Below, piece after piece: positions 9,649 through 18,994 of a stretch of DNA of 39,458 nt. Position 1 is the stretch's first letter; every line of letters begins with the position of its first letter. The stretch is from assembly GCA_946619755.1 (NCBI GenBank), contig CAMOMI010000005.1:1-39458 (forward strand), read 5' to 3'. Both the position numbers and the translations under genes were made by a program. Under the pieces are notes generated by a model. That model saw only the letters and a program-made list of their open reading frames with translations. It searched no databases and was not told the origin of the DNA. This stretch comes from an uncultured Clostridia bacterium (lineage in GTDB: Bacteria; Bacillota_I; Bacilli_A; RF39; UBA660).

Positions 9649-10650
9649 ATGAAAGTACTTGTTACAGGTGGAACTGGTTATATAGGGAGTCATACAATTG
9701 TTGAACTAATTAATCATGGATATGAAGTAGTGGCGGTTGATGATTTTAGTAATTCAAAACCAATAGTTCTTGATAAGTTAAAGGAGATTACGGGACAAAA
9801 AATTAATTTTTATGAGCTTGATGTTTGTGACAAAGAAAAGTTAAGAAGAGTTTTTAAAGAAAATAAGATTGATGCTGTAATACATTTTGCAGGTTATAAA
9901 GCAGTTGGAGAATCTGTCGAAAAACCATTGATGTATTATCGTAATAATTTGGATTCAACAATAACATTACTTGAGGTGATGGATGAGTTTGAGGTAAGAA
10001 AAATTGTCTTTTCATCATCAGCAACAGTATATGGAGATCCTGAAGAGTTACCAATTAAGGAAACAGCCAAACTTAGTACAACTAATCCTTATGGATCAAC
10101 AAAATTGTTTATTGAGGGTATTTTAAAGGATGTTTATATTTCTAATAATAATTATAGTATTGCTATTTTAAGATATTTTAATCCAGTTGGGGCTCATCCA
10201 AGTGGTCTTTTAGGTGAAGATCCAAATGGTATACCTAATAATTTAATGCCATATATTGTTAAAGTAGCTAATAAGGAATTACCACATTTAAATATTTTTG
10301 GTAATGACTATGATACTCCAGATGGTACAGGAGTTAGAGATTATATTCATGTTATTGATTTGGCGCTTGGACATATTAGTGCTTTGGAATATATTGATAA
10401 ACATACAGGTATCGATTACTATAATTTGGGTACTGGACAAGGGTATAGTGTACTTGAAATGGTATCGGCATTTAGTGAAGTAAATAAAGTGGCAGTACCA
10501 TATGAGATTGCCCCTAGACGTGAAGGCGATATTGCAATGTGTTATGCAGATACTACTAAGGCAAAACAGGTGCTTAATTGGGAGGCAACACACAGCCTAC
10601 AAGAGATGGTTGAAAGTGCATATAATTTTGTGGTTAAAAATCAAAAATAA
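9649..10650 (+). CDS. galE: UDP-glucose 4-epimerase
   Basis: VTGGTGYIGSH, SSSATVYGDP, YGSTK, LRYFNPVGAHPSGLLGEDP. Confidence 0.97.
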   Translation: MKVLVTGGTGYIGSHTIVELINHGYEVVAVDDFSNSKPIVLDKLKEITGQKINFYELDVCDKEKLRRVFKENKIDAVIHFAGYKAVGESVEKPLMYYRNNLDSTITLLEVMDEFEVRKIVFSSSATVYGDPEELPIKETAKLSTTNPYGSTKLFIEGILKDVYISNNNYSIAILRYFNPVGAHPSGLLGEDPNGIPNNLMPYIVKVANKELPHLNIFGNDYDTPDGTGVRDYIHVIDLALGHISALEYIDKHTGIDYYNLGTGQGYSVLEMVSAFSEVNKVAVPYEIAPRREGDIAMCYADTTKAKQVLNWEATHSLQEMVESAYNFVVKNQK

Positions 10651-10660
10651 ATAAATAAAA

Positions 10661-10687
10661 AAACTAGAAAAATATTCTAGTTTTTTT
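10661..10687 (+). terminator. Intrinsic terminator
   Basis: AAACTAGAA-AAATA-TTCTAGTTT then Ts. Confidence 0.85.
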
Positions 10688-10697
10688 GTGTAAAAGT

Positions 10698-10726
10698 ATG
10701 ACAAAGTGTTAATTTTGTGTTATTAT
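10698..10726 (+). promoter_or_regulatory. Promoter of the nusB-xseAB-tRNA-Thr operon
   Basis: ATGACA, 17 bp, TATTAT. Confidence 0.6.
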
Positions 10727-10748
10727 TTATATACGAGGTGATAAACCA

Positions 10749-11159
10749 ATGACAAGACATGAACAAAGATATAAGGCAATGACAATATTGTATCAAGCAT
10801 TTTTATATGAGAATAATAATATTAAGTATAATATTGAAGATATAATAAATGAACAATTAGATGAAAATAATAAATTTGTCAGTTCATTAGTTATGGGAGT
10901 AATTAAAGAACGTAAAAAGATTGATGAGATTGCTAATAATTATTTAGATAATTGGGATATTCAAAGATTAGGCTTTACTGATCAAGCAATTTTAAGAATT
11001 GGAATATATGAAATTCTTAATACTGATACACCGGATATTACTTGTATCGATGAAGCAGTTGAACTTAGTAAAGAGTATTCTGATGAAAAAGTGTGTAAAA
11101 TGATAAATGGTGTACTTGATAAAGTATATCATAATCAAAAAGAGATTGAAACTAAATAA
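10749..11159 (+). CDS. nusB: Transcription antitermination factor NusB
   Basis: NusB fold sequence (RLGFTDQAILRIGIYEIL...VELSKEYSDEKVCKMINGVLDKV) and synteny with xseA/xseB. Confidence 0.92.
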   Translation: MTRHEQRYKAMTILYQAFLYENNNIKYNIEDIINEQLDENNKFVSSLVMGVIKERKKIDEIANNYLDNWDIQRLGFTDQAILRIGIYEILNTDTPDITCIDEAVELSKEYSDEKVCKMINGVLDKVYHNQKEIETK

Positions 11160-11176
11160 GTATAAGTAGGTGTCTT

Positions 11177-12445
11177 ATGGATAGGGAATATATAACAATT
11201 AGTGAACTTAATAATTATATAAAAGGAGTTATGGATGATAATTTCTTTTTAAATAAGATATATTTAAAAGGTGAAATCTCTAATTTTAAGGCACATACTA
11301 GAGGACATTATTATTTTACTTTAAAAGATGAAGGAAGTAGACTTAATGCGGTAATGTTTTCTTATCAGGCAAGTAATCTTAAATTTGTTCCAGAAGATGG
11401 AATGAAGGTATTAGTTTGTGGCAAAATTTCAGTATATGTGGCAACCGGTTCGTATCAAATATATGTTGAATCAATGGAACAAGATGGAATTGGTAACTTG
11501 TATATCGAATATGAAAAATTAAAGAAAAAATTAGCTTCAGAGGGATTATTTGATCCTGAAAAAAAGAAAAAAATACCTAAGGTACCAAAAAAAATAGGAA
11601 TAGTAACGGCAAGTACTGGTGCTGCTATTAGGGATATTCTTACAACAATAAGAAGAAGATATCCAATATGTGAGACAATTTTGTTTCCATCGCTTGTTCA
11701 GGGAGCTGATGCAGCTAAAGATATTGTTAAGAAAATAGAGATAGCTAATACATACGATATTGATACGTTAATTGTTGGTCGTGGTGGCGGGTCTATCGAA
11801 GATTTATGGCCGTTTAATGAAGAAATTGTTGCTAGAGCTATATATGAATCTAGAGTACCTGTAATTAGTGCGGTAGGACATGAAATAGATTTTACGATTG
11901 CTGATTTTGTGGCTGACTTGAGAGCTCCAACGCCAACGGCAGCCGCAGAGCTTGCTGTTCCTAATATCGACACAATTAATACTTACTTAAGTAATGCGGT
12001 TAATCGTAGTACACTTAGTATTAATAATTTAATTGATAAAAAGAAAAAAGTATTATTAACATTTAAAAGTAGTTTTGTTTTAAAAAAGCCAACTGCAATG
12101 TATGAAATAAAGGAACAAAATCTAGATTTTTTAATTGATAGAGTTAATAAAGAAATAAAATTGCTTTTAGATAATGCGAATGTTAGATTTTTTAAACTAG
12201 TTAATAGTTATGTGATTACTAATCCAGAAATTTTATATAAGTTTAAAAAACAGAATTTGGAACATACAATAAATAAACTTGAGGTATTAAATCCAATGAA
12301 TACATTAAAAAGAGGATATGCAATAATAAAAAAAGATAATATTGTAATATCTGATAGTAAAAAAATTAAAAAAGATGATATAATAGATATAGGTGTCAAA
12401 AATGGAAAGATTAGTGCTAAAGTTTTGGAGGTAGAAAATGAGTAG
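11177..12445 (+). CDS. xseA: Exodeoxyribonuclease VII large subunit
   Basis: OB-fold N-term (GHYYFTLKDEGSRLNAVMF), GRGGGSIEDLWPFNEE, HEIDFTIADFVADLRAPTPTAAAELA. Confidence 0.97.
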   Translation: MDREYITISELNNYIKGVMDDNFFLNKIYLKGEISNFKAHTRGHYYFTLKDEGSRLNAVMFSYQASNLKFVPEDGMKVLVCGKISVYVATGSYQIYVESMEQDGIGNLYIEYEKLKKKLASEGLFDPEKKKKIPKVPKKIGIVTASTGAAIRDILTTIRRRYPICETILFPSLVQGADAAKDIVKKIEIANTYDIDTLIVGRGGGSIEDLWPFNEEIVARAIYESRVPVISAVGHEIDFTIADFVADLRAPTPTAAAELAVPNIDTINTYLSNAVNRSTLSINNLIDKKKKVLLTFKSSFVLKKPTAMYEIKEQNLDFLIDRVNKEIKLLLDNANVRFFKLVNSYVITNPEILYKFKKQNLEHTINKLEVLNPMNTLKRGYAIIKKDNIVISDSKKIKKDDIIDIGVKNGKISAKVLEVENE

Positions 12446-12674
12446 TACGGTAAAGAAAGAGGCTAATTTCGAAGATAAAATTAGAGAATTAGAAGAAATA
12501 GTCAAGGAACTTGAAAGTGGAGAAGTCAATTTAGATGACGCTATTGAAAAATACACACAAGCAATGAAATTAGCTAAAGAGTGCTCTGATAAGTTAAATG
12601 CTGCCACAGAAAAAGTAAATAAAATATTAAAAGAAAATGGAGAATTAGCTGATTTTGATGTCAGTGAGGAATAA
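12438..12674 (+). CDS. xseB: Exodeoxyribonuclease VII small subunit
   Basis: FEDKIRELEEIVKELESGEVNLDDAIEKY; overlaps xseA by 8 nt. Confidence 0.95.
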   Translation: MSSTVKKEANFEDKIRELEEIVKELESGEVNLDDAIEKYTQAMKLAKECSDKLNAATEKVNKILKENGELADFDVSEE

Positions 12675-12684
12675 TTCTTCTTAT

Positions 12685-12760
12685 GCTGAAATAGCTCAAT
12701 CGGTAGAGCAACTGAATCGTAATCAGTAGGTTGCGGGTTCAATTCCTGCTTTCAGCACCA
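12685..12760 (+). tRNA. tRNA-Thr(CGT)
   Basis: Full cloverleaf: acceptor GCTGAAA/TTTCAGC, anticodon loop ATCGTAA, T-arm GCGGG-TTCAATT-CCTGC, encoded CCA. Confidence 0.95.
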
Positions 12761-12796
12761 GAATGATAGAAAACTCGAACTTTTTCGGGTAAAATA

Positions 12797-12823
12797 AAAC
12801 GACTTGCAAAAAAGTCGTTTTTA
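12797..12823 (+). terminator. Intrinsic terminator after tRNA-Thr
   Basis: AAAACGACTT-GCAAA-AAGTCGTTTT then T. Confidence 0.8.
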
Positions 12824-12904
12824 TGGTGTTGTGAATATGTCAAGGAAACTTGCATAAAATAAAAAAAGAGGAACATTTGGGTAGCAAGTGAATGTTTCTT
12901 TTAA

Positions 12905-13051
12905 ATGTATTTAGTTTTTAGACGCGCCCAATCAAGAGATTATAATTATTCTAGAACTGCAATATTATGTAAAGAGTGGTTTGATTCATCAGAAGAGAAA
13001 AAGACATATCAATATATTAAAAAAAAATTAAAGCCAACAAATAATAAATAA
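12905..13051 (+). pseudogene. Short 48-codon ORF, possible decayed remnant (weakly HNH/phage-like)
   Basis: MYLVFRRAQSRDYNYSRTAILCKEWFDSSEEKKTYQYIKKKLKPTNNK; no good RBS; SRDYNY...CKEWFDS resembles the N[PK]xSRDYKYYGGRGIxVCxEW segment of phage HNH proteins. Confidence 0.35.
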
Positions 13052-13085
13052 ATAATATATAAGGGCTAGTAAAGACTTATAAATT

Positions 13086-13116
13086 AATAAAGCTGAGATA
13101 GAATCTCAGCTTTATT
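13086..13116. terminator. Strong hairpin, terminator of the minus-strand ORF
   Basis: Perfect 13-bp stem ATAAAGCTGAGAT-AGA-ATCTCAGCTTTAT. Confidence 0.8.
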
Positions 13117-13650
13117 TTAAAATCTTGATCTTTTTTGCGTTTTTAAGGTATTTAGCTCTTCTTTTAATTCTTCACTATTTTCTGAAAATCTTAATATAAG
13201 ATTAACTATATGTTTATTATCATTTTCTAGGTAATAATTTAATCTAAATGCAGCATCTTGGATGGTTATGCTTCCGTTTTTAAGACTTCTTAATATGGCA
13301 ATAGCACGGTCAAAATCTTTATAAAGGTAACTGTTATATTCTTCAAATCCTACTTTTCCACTAAAGAAATTGTCAATATAATTTTGCCATTCTTCTTGTT
13401 TGCCTTCTGGTATTATTTCTTTGCCAGCTTTTTTCCAAATTGGAATTAATTCTTTTATTTCTTTATTTAATCTTCTTATTTCTGCAGCTTTTAATTCTTT
13501 ATATAATTCTTTAGTTAACGAATCAGAGTGAATTTCAATTCCTTCATAGACAATGCATATTTTTTCACCGCGCATGTTAGCACAATCTATTTCATCTAAG
13601 ACCATATCAAGTGTTATTATAGGTGTTACTTTTCTTTCTTTATCATTCAT
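13117..13650 (-). CDS. Hypothetical cytoplasmic protein
   Basis: 177-aa ORF with GGAAGG RBS upstream of ATG. Confidence 0.7.
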   Translation of the reverse strand: MNDKERKVTPIITLDMVLDEIDCANMRGEKICIVYEGIEIHSDSLTKELYKELKAAEIRRLNKEIKELIPIWKKAGKEIIPEGKQEEWQNYIDNFFSGKVGFEEYNSYLYKDFDRAIAILRSLKNGSITIQDAAFRLNYYLENDNKHIVNLILRFSENSEELKEELNTLKTQKRSRF

Positions 13651-13749
13651 TTTATTTACCTTCCTTTATTTCATAGTATCATATTTATTAATAAAAAACA
13701 ATAAATATGGTGAAAATGAGACTAATTTAGAATAATATGTGGGTGTAAT

Positions 13750-13778
13750 TTGACTTTTTTACAAACATATGTTATAAT
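13750..13778 (+). promoter_or_regulatory. Sigma-A-type promoter
   Basis: TTGACT, 17 bp, TATAAT. Confidence 0.8.
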
Positions 13779-13831
13779 TTATTCAGTTAGTAATTTATTA
13801 CTAGCTTTTTCTTTTGAAGGGGGAGATTAAA

Positions 13832-14338
13832 ATGTTTGAAGGAAATAAGAGCGAATTAAATAAAGATATAGTTTTAACATTTAATGGAAAAAAAGATAAT
13901 GTATTAAAAATATTTTATGATAATGGTTATTTGTGTTGGTTATTAGATAATTATTTAACTGATCAGACCTTAACAATAACTAAAAAAAGTCCATTATATC
14001 CATATATTAGTGAACTTTTTGCAAATATTAAAAATGTCGATTCATTTTATAATGTTATAACAGAAAAAAATGCAAAAAGATTTGAATGGATTAGTGATGG
14101 CGAATCTGTTATGGGTATGCAAAATAGACTTACTATATGGTATTTTGATGCTATTGATAATTATGTTATTCATTTTAGAAAGAATAAGAGAGATGTACTT
14201 GATAATAGTTGTTTAATACGTTTTTCACCTCAAAGAAGTAATAATAAAAAAATTGCATATGTTTTTTGTAAAATGTATGAAAGTATTCTTGAGGATAGTT
14301 TTCTTTCACAATACAAAAAAATGCAAAGAATGAGATAA
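13832..14338 (+). CDS. Hypothetical protein
   Basis: ATG with AAGGGGGAGA RBS, flanked by its own promoter and terminator. Confidence 0.7.
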   Translation: MFEGNKSELNKDIVLTFNGKKDNVLKIFYDNGYLCWLLDNYLTDQTLTITKKSPLYPYISELFANIKNVDSFYNVITEKNAKRFEWISDGESVMGMQNRLTIWYFDAIDNYVIHFRKNKRDVLDNSCLIRFSPQRSNNKKIAYVFCKMYESILEDSFLSQYKKMQRMR

Positions 14339-14366
14339 ATCTTTAAATAAGGGATTATCTCTTTTT
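14332..14366 (+). terminator. Terminator hairpin containing the stop codon
   Basis: GAGATAA...TTATCTC then TTTTTC; stop TAA 14336-14338. Confidence 0.7.
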
Positions 14367-14420
14367 CTTTTCAAGATGGTAATAATATGATATAATACTT
14401 ACGAGTTGGAGGTAATTATT

Positions 14421-15698
14421 ATGAAACTTATGAACGTTAAAGGTACTTATGATTATATGCCTAAAGATATGAAAATTAGGAATAACATTCTAGATGTTTT
14501 AAGGAAAAATTTTGAAAAATATGGTTATTTACCAATAGAAACACCAATGATTAATTATTATGAGCTTCTTAGTTATAAATATAATGATGATGCAGAAATA
14601 TTAAGTGAAATATATAGACTAACAGATCAAGGTGAAAGAGATTTGGGACTTAGATTTGATTTAACTGTACCTTTTTGTAAAGTGGTTGGTCTTACTAAGG
14701 ACTTGGTTTTACCTTTCAGGAGATATGAAATTGGCAAGGTTTTTCGTAATGGACCTGTAAAAGCTGGTAGAACAAGAGAATTTTATCAGTGTGATGTCGA
14801 TGTTGTTGGTATTGATAATCGTTTTATTGAGGCTGAACAGATTTTGATGGCTATTAATACATATCGTGAATTAGGTATTGAAGTGGTTGTTAAATATAAT
14901 AATAGGAAACTTATGAGTGGCCTTATCGAACTTGCTGGAATAGATAAGAATAAGATTGATAGCGTTATTGGTATTATCGATAAACTTGAAAAAGTTAGAC
15001 ATGATGAAATTAAAGATATGTTGAAAGAAATAGATGTTAGTGACGATAGTATTAATAAATTATTTGATTTATTTCAAAAAAATATTGATGAATATAAAGA
15101 TATGGCTAATGATAATGAATTGGTTATGGCAGGAGTTAGTGAACTTTTAGAAGTTAATAAGTATTTAGAAGAATTAGATGTTTTAGATAAATGTGCGTTT
15201 ACACCAACATTAGCAAGGGGATTATCAATATATACTGGAATTGTATTTGAGTTTTATGATAAAGAAGAAAGAATTAGTTCGGCTATTGGTGGTGGTGGAA
15301 GGTATGATAAGATTATTACTAATTTTATGGATAATGGAAATGTATATCCAGCTGTCGGTTTATCTTTTGGCCTTGAACCAATATTTGTAATTCTTAAACA
15401 AGAAATAGAAAAAACGAGATTAATTGATATTTATATGGTACCACTTGATACAGATACAGAGACACTTAAATTGGCCTCATTATTTAGAAGTGAAGGATAT
15501 AGAGTACTTATTGAGATGAATAAGAAAAAGATAGGTAAGTGTTTTGAATATGCCGAGAGAAATAACATTAAATATGTTATGATTGTTGGACAAGATGAAG
15601 TAAGTAGTGGTAATTATAAAATAAAAGATATGGATAAAAAAGAAGAATACTCTTATAATATTTCTGAATTAAAAGAGTTTTTAAAAAACAATAATTAA
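14421..15698 (+). CDS. hisS: Histidine--tRNA ligase
   Basis: Motif 2 RYEIGKVFRNGPVKAGRTREFYQCDVDVVG; LARGLSIYTGIVFEF; GGGGRYDKI; C-terminal anticodon-binding domain. Confidence 0.93.
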   Translation: MKLMNVKGTYDYMPKDMKIRNNILDVLRKNFEKYGYLPIETPMINYYELLSYKYNDDAEILSEIYRLTDQGERDLGLRFDLTVPFCKVVGLTKDLVLPFRRYEIGKVFRNGPVKAGRTREFYQCDVDVVGIDNRFIEAEQILMAINTYRELGIEVVVKYNNRKLMSGLIELAGIDKNKIDSVIGIIDKLEKVRHDEIKDMLKEIDVSDDSINKLFDLFQKNIDEYKDMANDNELVMAGVSELLEVNKYLEELDVLDKCAFTPTLARGLSIYTGIVFEFYDKEERISSAIGGGGRYDKIITNFMDNGNVYPAVGLSFGLEPIFVILKQEIEKTRLIDIYMVPLDTDTETLKLASLFRSEGYRVLIEMNKKKIGKCFEYAERNNIKYVMIVGQDEVSSGNYKIKDMDKKEEYSYNISELKEFLKNNN

Positions 15699-15723
15699 GG
15701 GCATTATTAATGCTCTTTTTTTA
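15698..15723 (+). terminator. Intrinsic terminator
   Basis: AGGGCATT-ATT-AATGCTCT then Ts. Confidence 0.7.
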
Positions 15724-15725
15724 AA

Positions 15726-15754
15726 TTGACAAAAAAATATTGATATGTTATTAT
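15726..15754 (+). promoter_or_regulatory. Sigma-A-type promoter
   Basis: TTGACA, 17 bp, TATTAT. Confidence 0.75.
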
Positions 15755-15786
15755 AAGCAGTTGAATTAAGTAATTTTGGAGGCATT

Positions 15787-17460
15787 ATGGAAATACATGA
15801 TTTGGCTATTAAGTATAAAGCTTTATATCAAAAGGCAGAAACGATGATATCAAATGTTGAAGAAATTGGCTTTGATGTATCTGAATTAAAGGAAATCTTA
15901 CAAAATATTGGAAATGAAGTTAATAATAGTATTAAAACACAATCTGTTGAAGGATTTGCACGTGCTAGTTATGAAATTTATTATTCAACAGGTATTAATA
16001 AATTAAATAAGTTTATTGTTTTTTTAGAAAAATACAATGTGTACTTTCAAGTTCTTAATTCTTGTAAATGGTTAAGTATGAGAATTAAAGATGATAATAT
16101 AACAGAACAAGAATTAAAGCAATATGTTAGTGAAATGGCATATAATTTAAAATTGATTGTTAGATCTGATACAATGGATTATGATAATGAAAAGCATATT
16201 GTTAAAGAGGTTTATTTAACAGCATATAATATTATTAAATTAGAATTAATAATGACTGGAGAAAGTATGCTATATCGATTTGCTTTAGAAGAGGATATAA
16301 ATAGTTCATATTTTAATACAATTATTAAGAATGATTTAAAGAAAATTAATATTGATGATAAAAAGAATAGTAGATTAAAAGAAAAATTATTTGAAATTCG
16401 CAAGAAGGGTATAAATAGTGACTATTTTGATATTGATGTAATTAGAATGATTGTTCTTAATGATAAAAAAATTGATTGTCAAAAAGCAATTACGAAAAAA
16501 ATTAATACATTGGTAGATGGTTTTAAAGAAAATTCTGAATGTATAACAAGTAATGTTAGAAAATTAACAGAGCTTGAAAAAGATGAAAAACGTTGTTGTC
16601 GTGAAATTAATATAAATAAGAAAATAATTAGAGAAAAATTAATTTCATTTATTTTAACTGCTTCAATATTGATTGGAGTTGGTAGTTTAATTCCAACATT
16701 TGCAAGAAAACGCAATATGAAAGATATGTATCTAAAGAAATCGGAGATATATTCAACTATTGATGATACTACTACAGAAACAACTAAGGAAGTCTATTTG
16801 ACTGAAACACCAGATAAAGAAGTAACTGTAAAAGTGTATGATGAGCGTACTGATGATAAAAGAAGAGGTTATTTATTATATGATGTTAGTTCGTTAGATT
16901 TTGAAGAAGCAAGCGAATATTATGACTATGGAACTAGTAATTATGGTGTTAAGCCTAGTAAAGGTAGAGATAGATCTAGTGATGGTGATGTTATTGCAGA
17001 TTATCAAGGTAGTTATACTGAAGTTACAGTGACTACATATGATTATATAGCACCTGGATTTGATGAAGAAAGCTATAAAGATAATCTTTTGGGTTTCTAT
17101 TTGATTTACTTATTTTTATTAGTAATACCATATGAGATGATTTATACAATTAATATGAGGGGCTCTATTTTTATTGGTAATATTGGTGATTTAATTCAAA
17201 AAATTAAGAAAATCAATAATGAAAAAGATAAATATTCGCGTGCTAGGTCTGATTTTAAAAAAGTAATTGAAATTTTGATAGATAAAATAAATGAAAATGA
17301 TGAGTTAAGAGAAAAATTTAATCAACTATATGAAAGTAATAAATATTTATTAAGTGATCCAGAAGAATTATCTAGACGTGTTGATAAAATAATAAATAGT
17401 AATCGTGTTGATGAAGCAAAGAGATTAGTAAGGGAGAATAAAGATAAGTTAGATAACTAA
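15787..17460 (+). CDS. Hypothetical two-TM protein with large cytoplasmic ends and a Thr/Tyr/Asp-rich loop
   Basis: TM1 LISFILTASILIGVGSLIPTF, TM2 LLGFYLIYLFLLVIPYEMIY; about 110-120-aa loop between. Confidence 0.75.
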   Translation: MEIHDLAIKYKALYQKAETMISNVEEIGFDVSELKEILQNIGNEVNNSIKTQSVEGFARASYEIYYSTGINKLNKFIVFLEKYNVYFQVLNSCKWLSMRIKDDNITEQELKQYVSEMAYNLKLIVRSDTMDYDNEKHIVKEVYLTAYNIIKLELIMTGESMLYRFALEEDINSSYFNTIIKNDLKKINIDDKKNSRLKEKLFEIRKKGINSDYFDIDVIRMIVLNDKKIDCQKAITKKINTLVDGFKENSECITSNVRKLTELEKDEKRCCREININKKIIREKLISFILTASILIGVGSLIPTFARKRNMKDMYLKKSEIYSTIDDTTTETTKEVYLTETPDKEVTVKVYDERTDDKRRGYLLYDVSSLDFEEASEYYDYGTSNYGVKPSKGRDRSSDGDVIADYQGSYTEVTVTTYDYIAPGFDEESYKDNLLGFYLIYLFLLVIPYEMIYTINMRGSIFIGNIGDLIQKIKKINNEKDKYSRARSDFKKVIEILIDKINENDELREKFNQLYESNKYLLSDPEELSRRVDKIINSNRVDEAKRLVRENKDKLDN

Positions 17461-17470
17461 TTTATCTTTT
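17440..17470 (+). terminator. Terminator hairpin containing the stop codon
   Basis: AAAGATAA-G-TTAG-ATAA-CTAA-T-TTATCTTT; stop TAA 17458-17460. Confidence 0.75.
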
Positions 17471-17523
17471 AATTTTAGATAAAATGTAGTAAAATGGTAA
17501 TATAAGATTAAGGAGTTGGAATA

Positions 17524-18141
17524 ATGGTATTAAAGGATATTATTGAAGATGTTTTGCCAAGTATATGGCCATTAGTATTATTTATATCTGTGGTAGTTGT
17601 TAGTTTAAGAGGAACGTATTTATTTACTGGTAGCAAAAAAACAATTATATATAAAGAAGTATTAGGACTTATTTTTATTATATATATATTGTGCTTATAT
17701 CATGTACTTACTTACAAAAATACTGGATATGGTGGCGTTAATTTAACACCATTTAAAGAAATGTTTAGATATACTTTTGGAAGTGATAATTTTGTTAAGA
17801 ATATAGTTGGTAATATATTACTATTTATACCATTTGGTTTCTTTGCCTCATATTATTTAAATACTAAAAAAGCTTGGACACCAGTTATTATTACCTTGAT
17901 TGTTTCACTTTGTGCTGAGGGTATGCAATATTATTTAGGAAGAATATTTGATGTTGATGATATTATATTAAATGTATTGGGCGGATTTTTGGGTTATTTA
18001 ATATTTGTGGCACTTAGTGCTGTTAGAAGTAGATTACCAAAATTTATGAAAAGTGATAATTTTCTTAATGTTTTAGTAATTGTAATAATAGTCTTGATAG
18101 TATTATTTTCAATGGGAATAAACGTATTTAGTTATTTATAG
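17524..18141 (+). CDS. VanZ-like family membrane protein
   Basis: NLTPFKEMFR...NIVGNILLFIPFGFFA...EGMQYYLGRIFDVDDIILNVLGGFLGY. Confidence 0.9.
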   Translation: MVLKDIIEDVLPSIWPLVLFISVVVVSLRGTYLFTGSKKTIIYKEVLGLIFIIYILCLYHVLTYKNTGYGGVNLTPFKEMFRYTFGSDNFVKNIVGNILLFIPFGFFASYYLNTKKAWTPVIITLIVSLCAEGMQYYLGRIFDVDDIILNVLGGFLGYLIFVALSAVRSRLPKFMKSDNFLNVLVIVIIVLIVLFSMGINVFSYL

Positions 18142-18149
18142 GGGGAATT

Positions 18150-18593
18150 ATGTTTGAAATATTTAATGAATTAGATAAGAATATTGATGAATTAGAAATA
18201 TTAAAAGAATATATTAATTATGTCACACAAAAATTAGAGTTAGAAAACTGTGAGTTTAATATTATTATTGTTGATAATGAAAAAATTCATGAAATTAACA
18301 AGCAATATAGGAATATTGATAGGGAAACGGACGTAATATCTTTTGCAATGGAAGATGAGATGGACGTTAAGTATGATGATTTTAGACTGCTTGGAGATAT
18401 TTATATTTCTTATGATAGAGTTGTTAGTCAAGCAAAAGAATATGGTCATTCAACTCTTCGTGAAATATGCTTTTTAGCAACTCATGGTATACTTCATTTA
18501 CTAGGATACGATCATATGAATGTAGATGATGAGAAGAAAATGTTTGCTCTACAAAATGAGCTATTAGATGGTTATAATATAAAAAGGGATTAG
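18150..18593 (+). CDS. ybeY: Endoribonuclease YbeY
   Basis: ETDVISFAM...LGDIYIS...ATHGILHLLGYDH zinc motif. Confidence 0.96.
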   Translation: MFEIFNELDKNIDELEILKEYINYVTQKLELENCEFNIIIVDNEKIHEINKQYRNIDRETDVISFAMEDEMDVKYDDFRLLGDIYISYDRVVSQAKEYGHSTLREICFLATHGILHLLGYDHMNVDDEKKMFALQNELLDGYNIKRD

Positions 18594-18602
18594 GTGATAA
18601 AA

Positions 18603-18986
18603 ATGAAAGATCAATTAATTAAATTATTGGATTGTGCATATGCACCATATTCAAAATTTAAAGTTTCTGCCATTGTTGAGATGAAAGATGGAAAATATAT
18701 TCCAGGAGTAAATGTTGAAAATGCTTCTTATGGAGCTACTATATGCGCTGAACGTAACGCAATTACAACGGCTGTTTCTATGGGCTATAAAGCAGGAGAT
18801 TTTAGAAATATATATATAATGGTTAGTGGAGATAATTTATCGATGCCATGTTTTATGTGCAGACAAGTAATAACTGAGTTTTTTGATAAAGATAGTGGAG
18901 TTATTTTAGTTGGTAAAAATGGAGAAATGGAAAAATACACAGTTAGTGAAATTTGCCCATATCCATTTGATAAAAATGATTTATAG
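18603..18986 (+). CDS. cdd: Cytidine deaminase
   Basis: AYAPYSKFKVSA, CAERNAI, PCFMCRQV. Confidence 0.95.
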   Translation: MKDQLIKLLDCAYAPYSKFKVSAIVEMKDGKYIPGVNVENASYGATICAERNAITTAVSMGYKAGDFRNIYIMVSGDNLSMPCFMCRQVITEFFDKDSGVILVGKNGEMEKYTVSEICPYPFDKNDL

Positions 18987-18994
18987 AAGGTGAA

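Noticed and set aside
12305-12742. 145-aa minus-strand ORF
   Set aside because: Crosses xseA/xseB and the tRNA-Thr gene antisense; not plausible.
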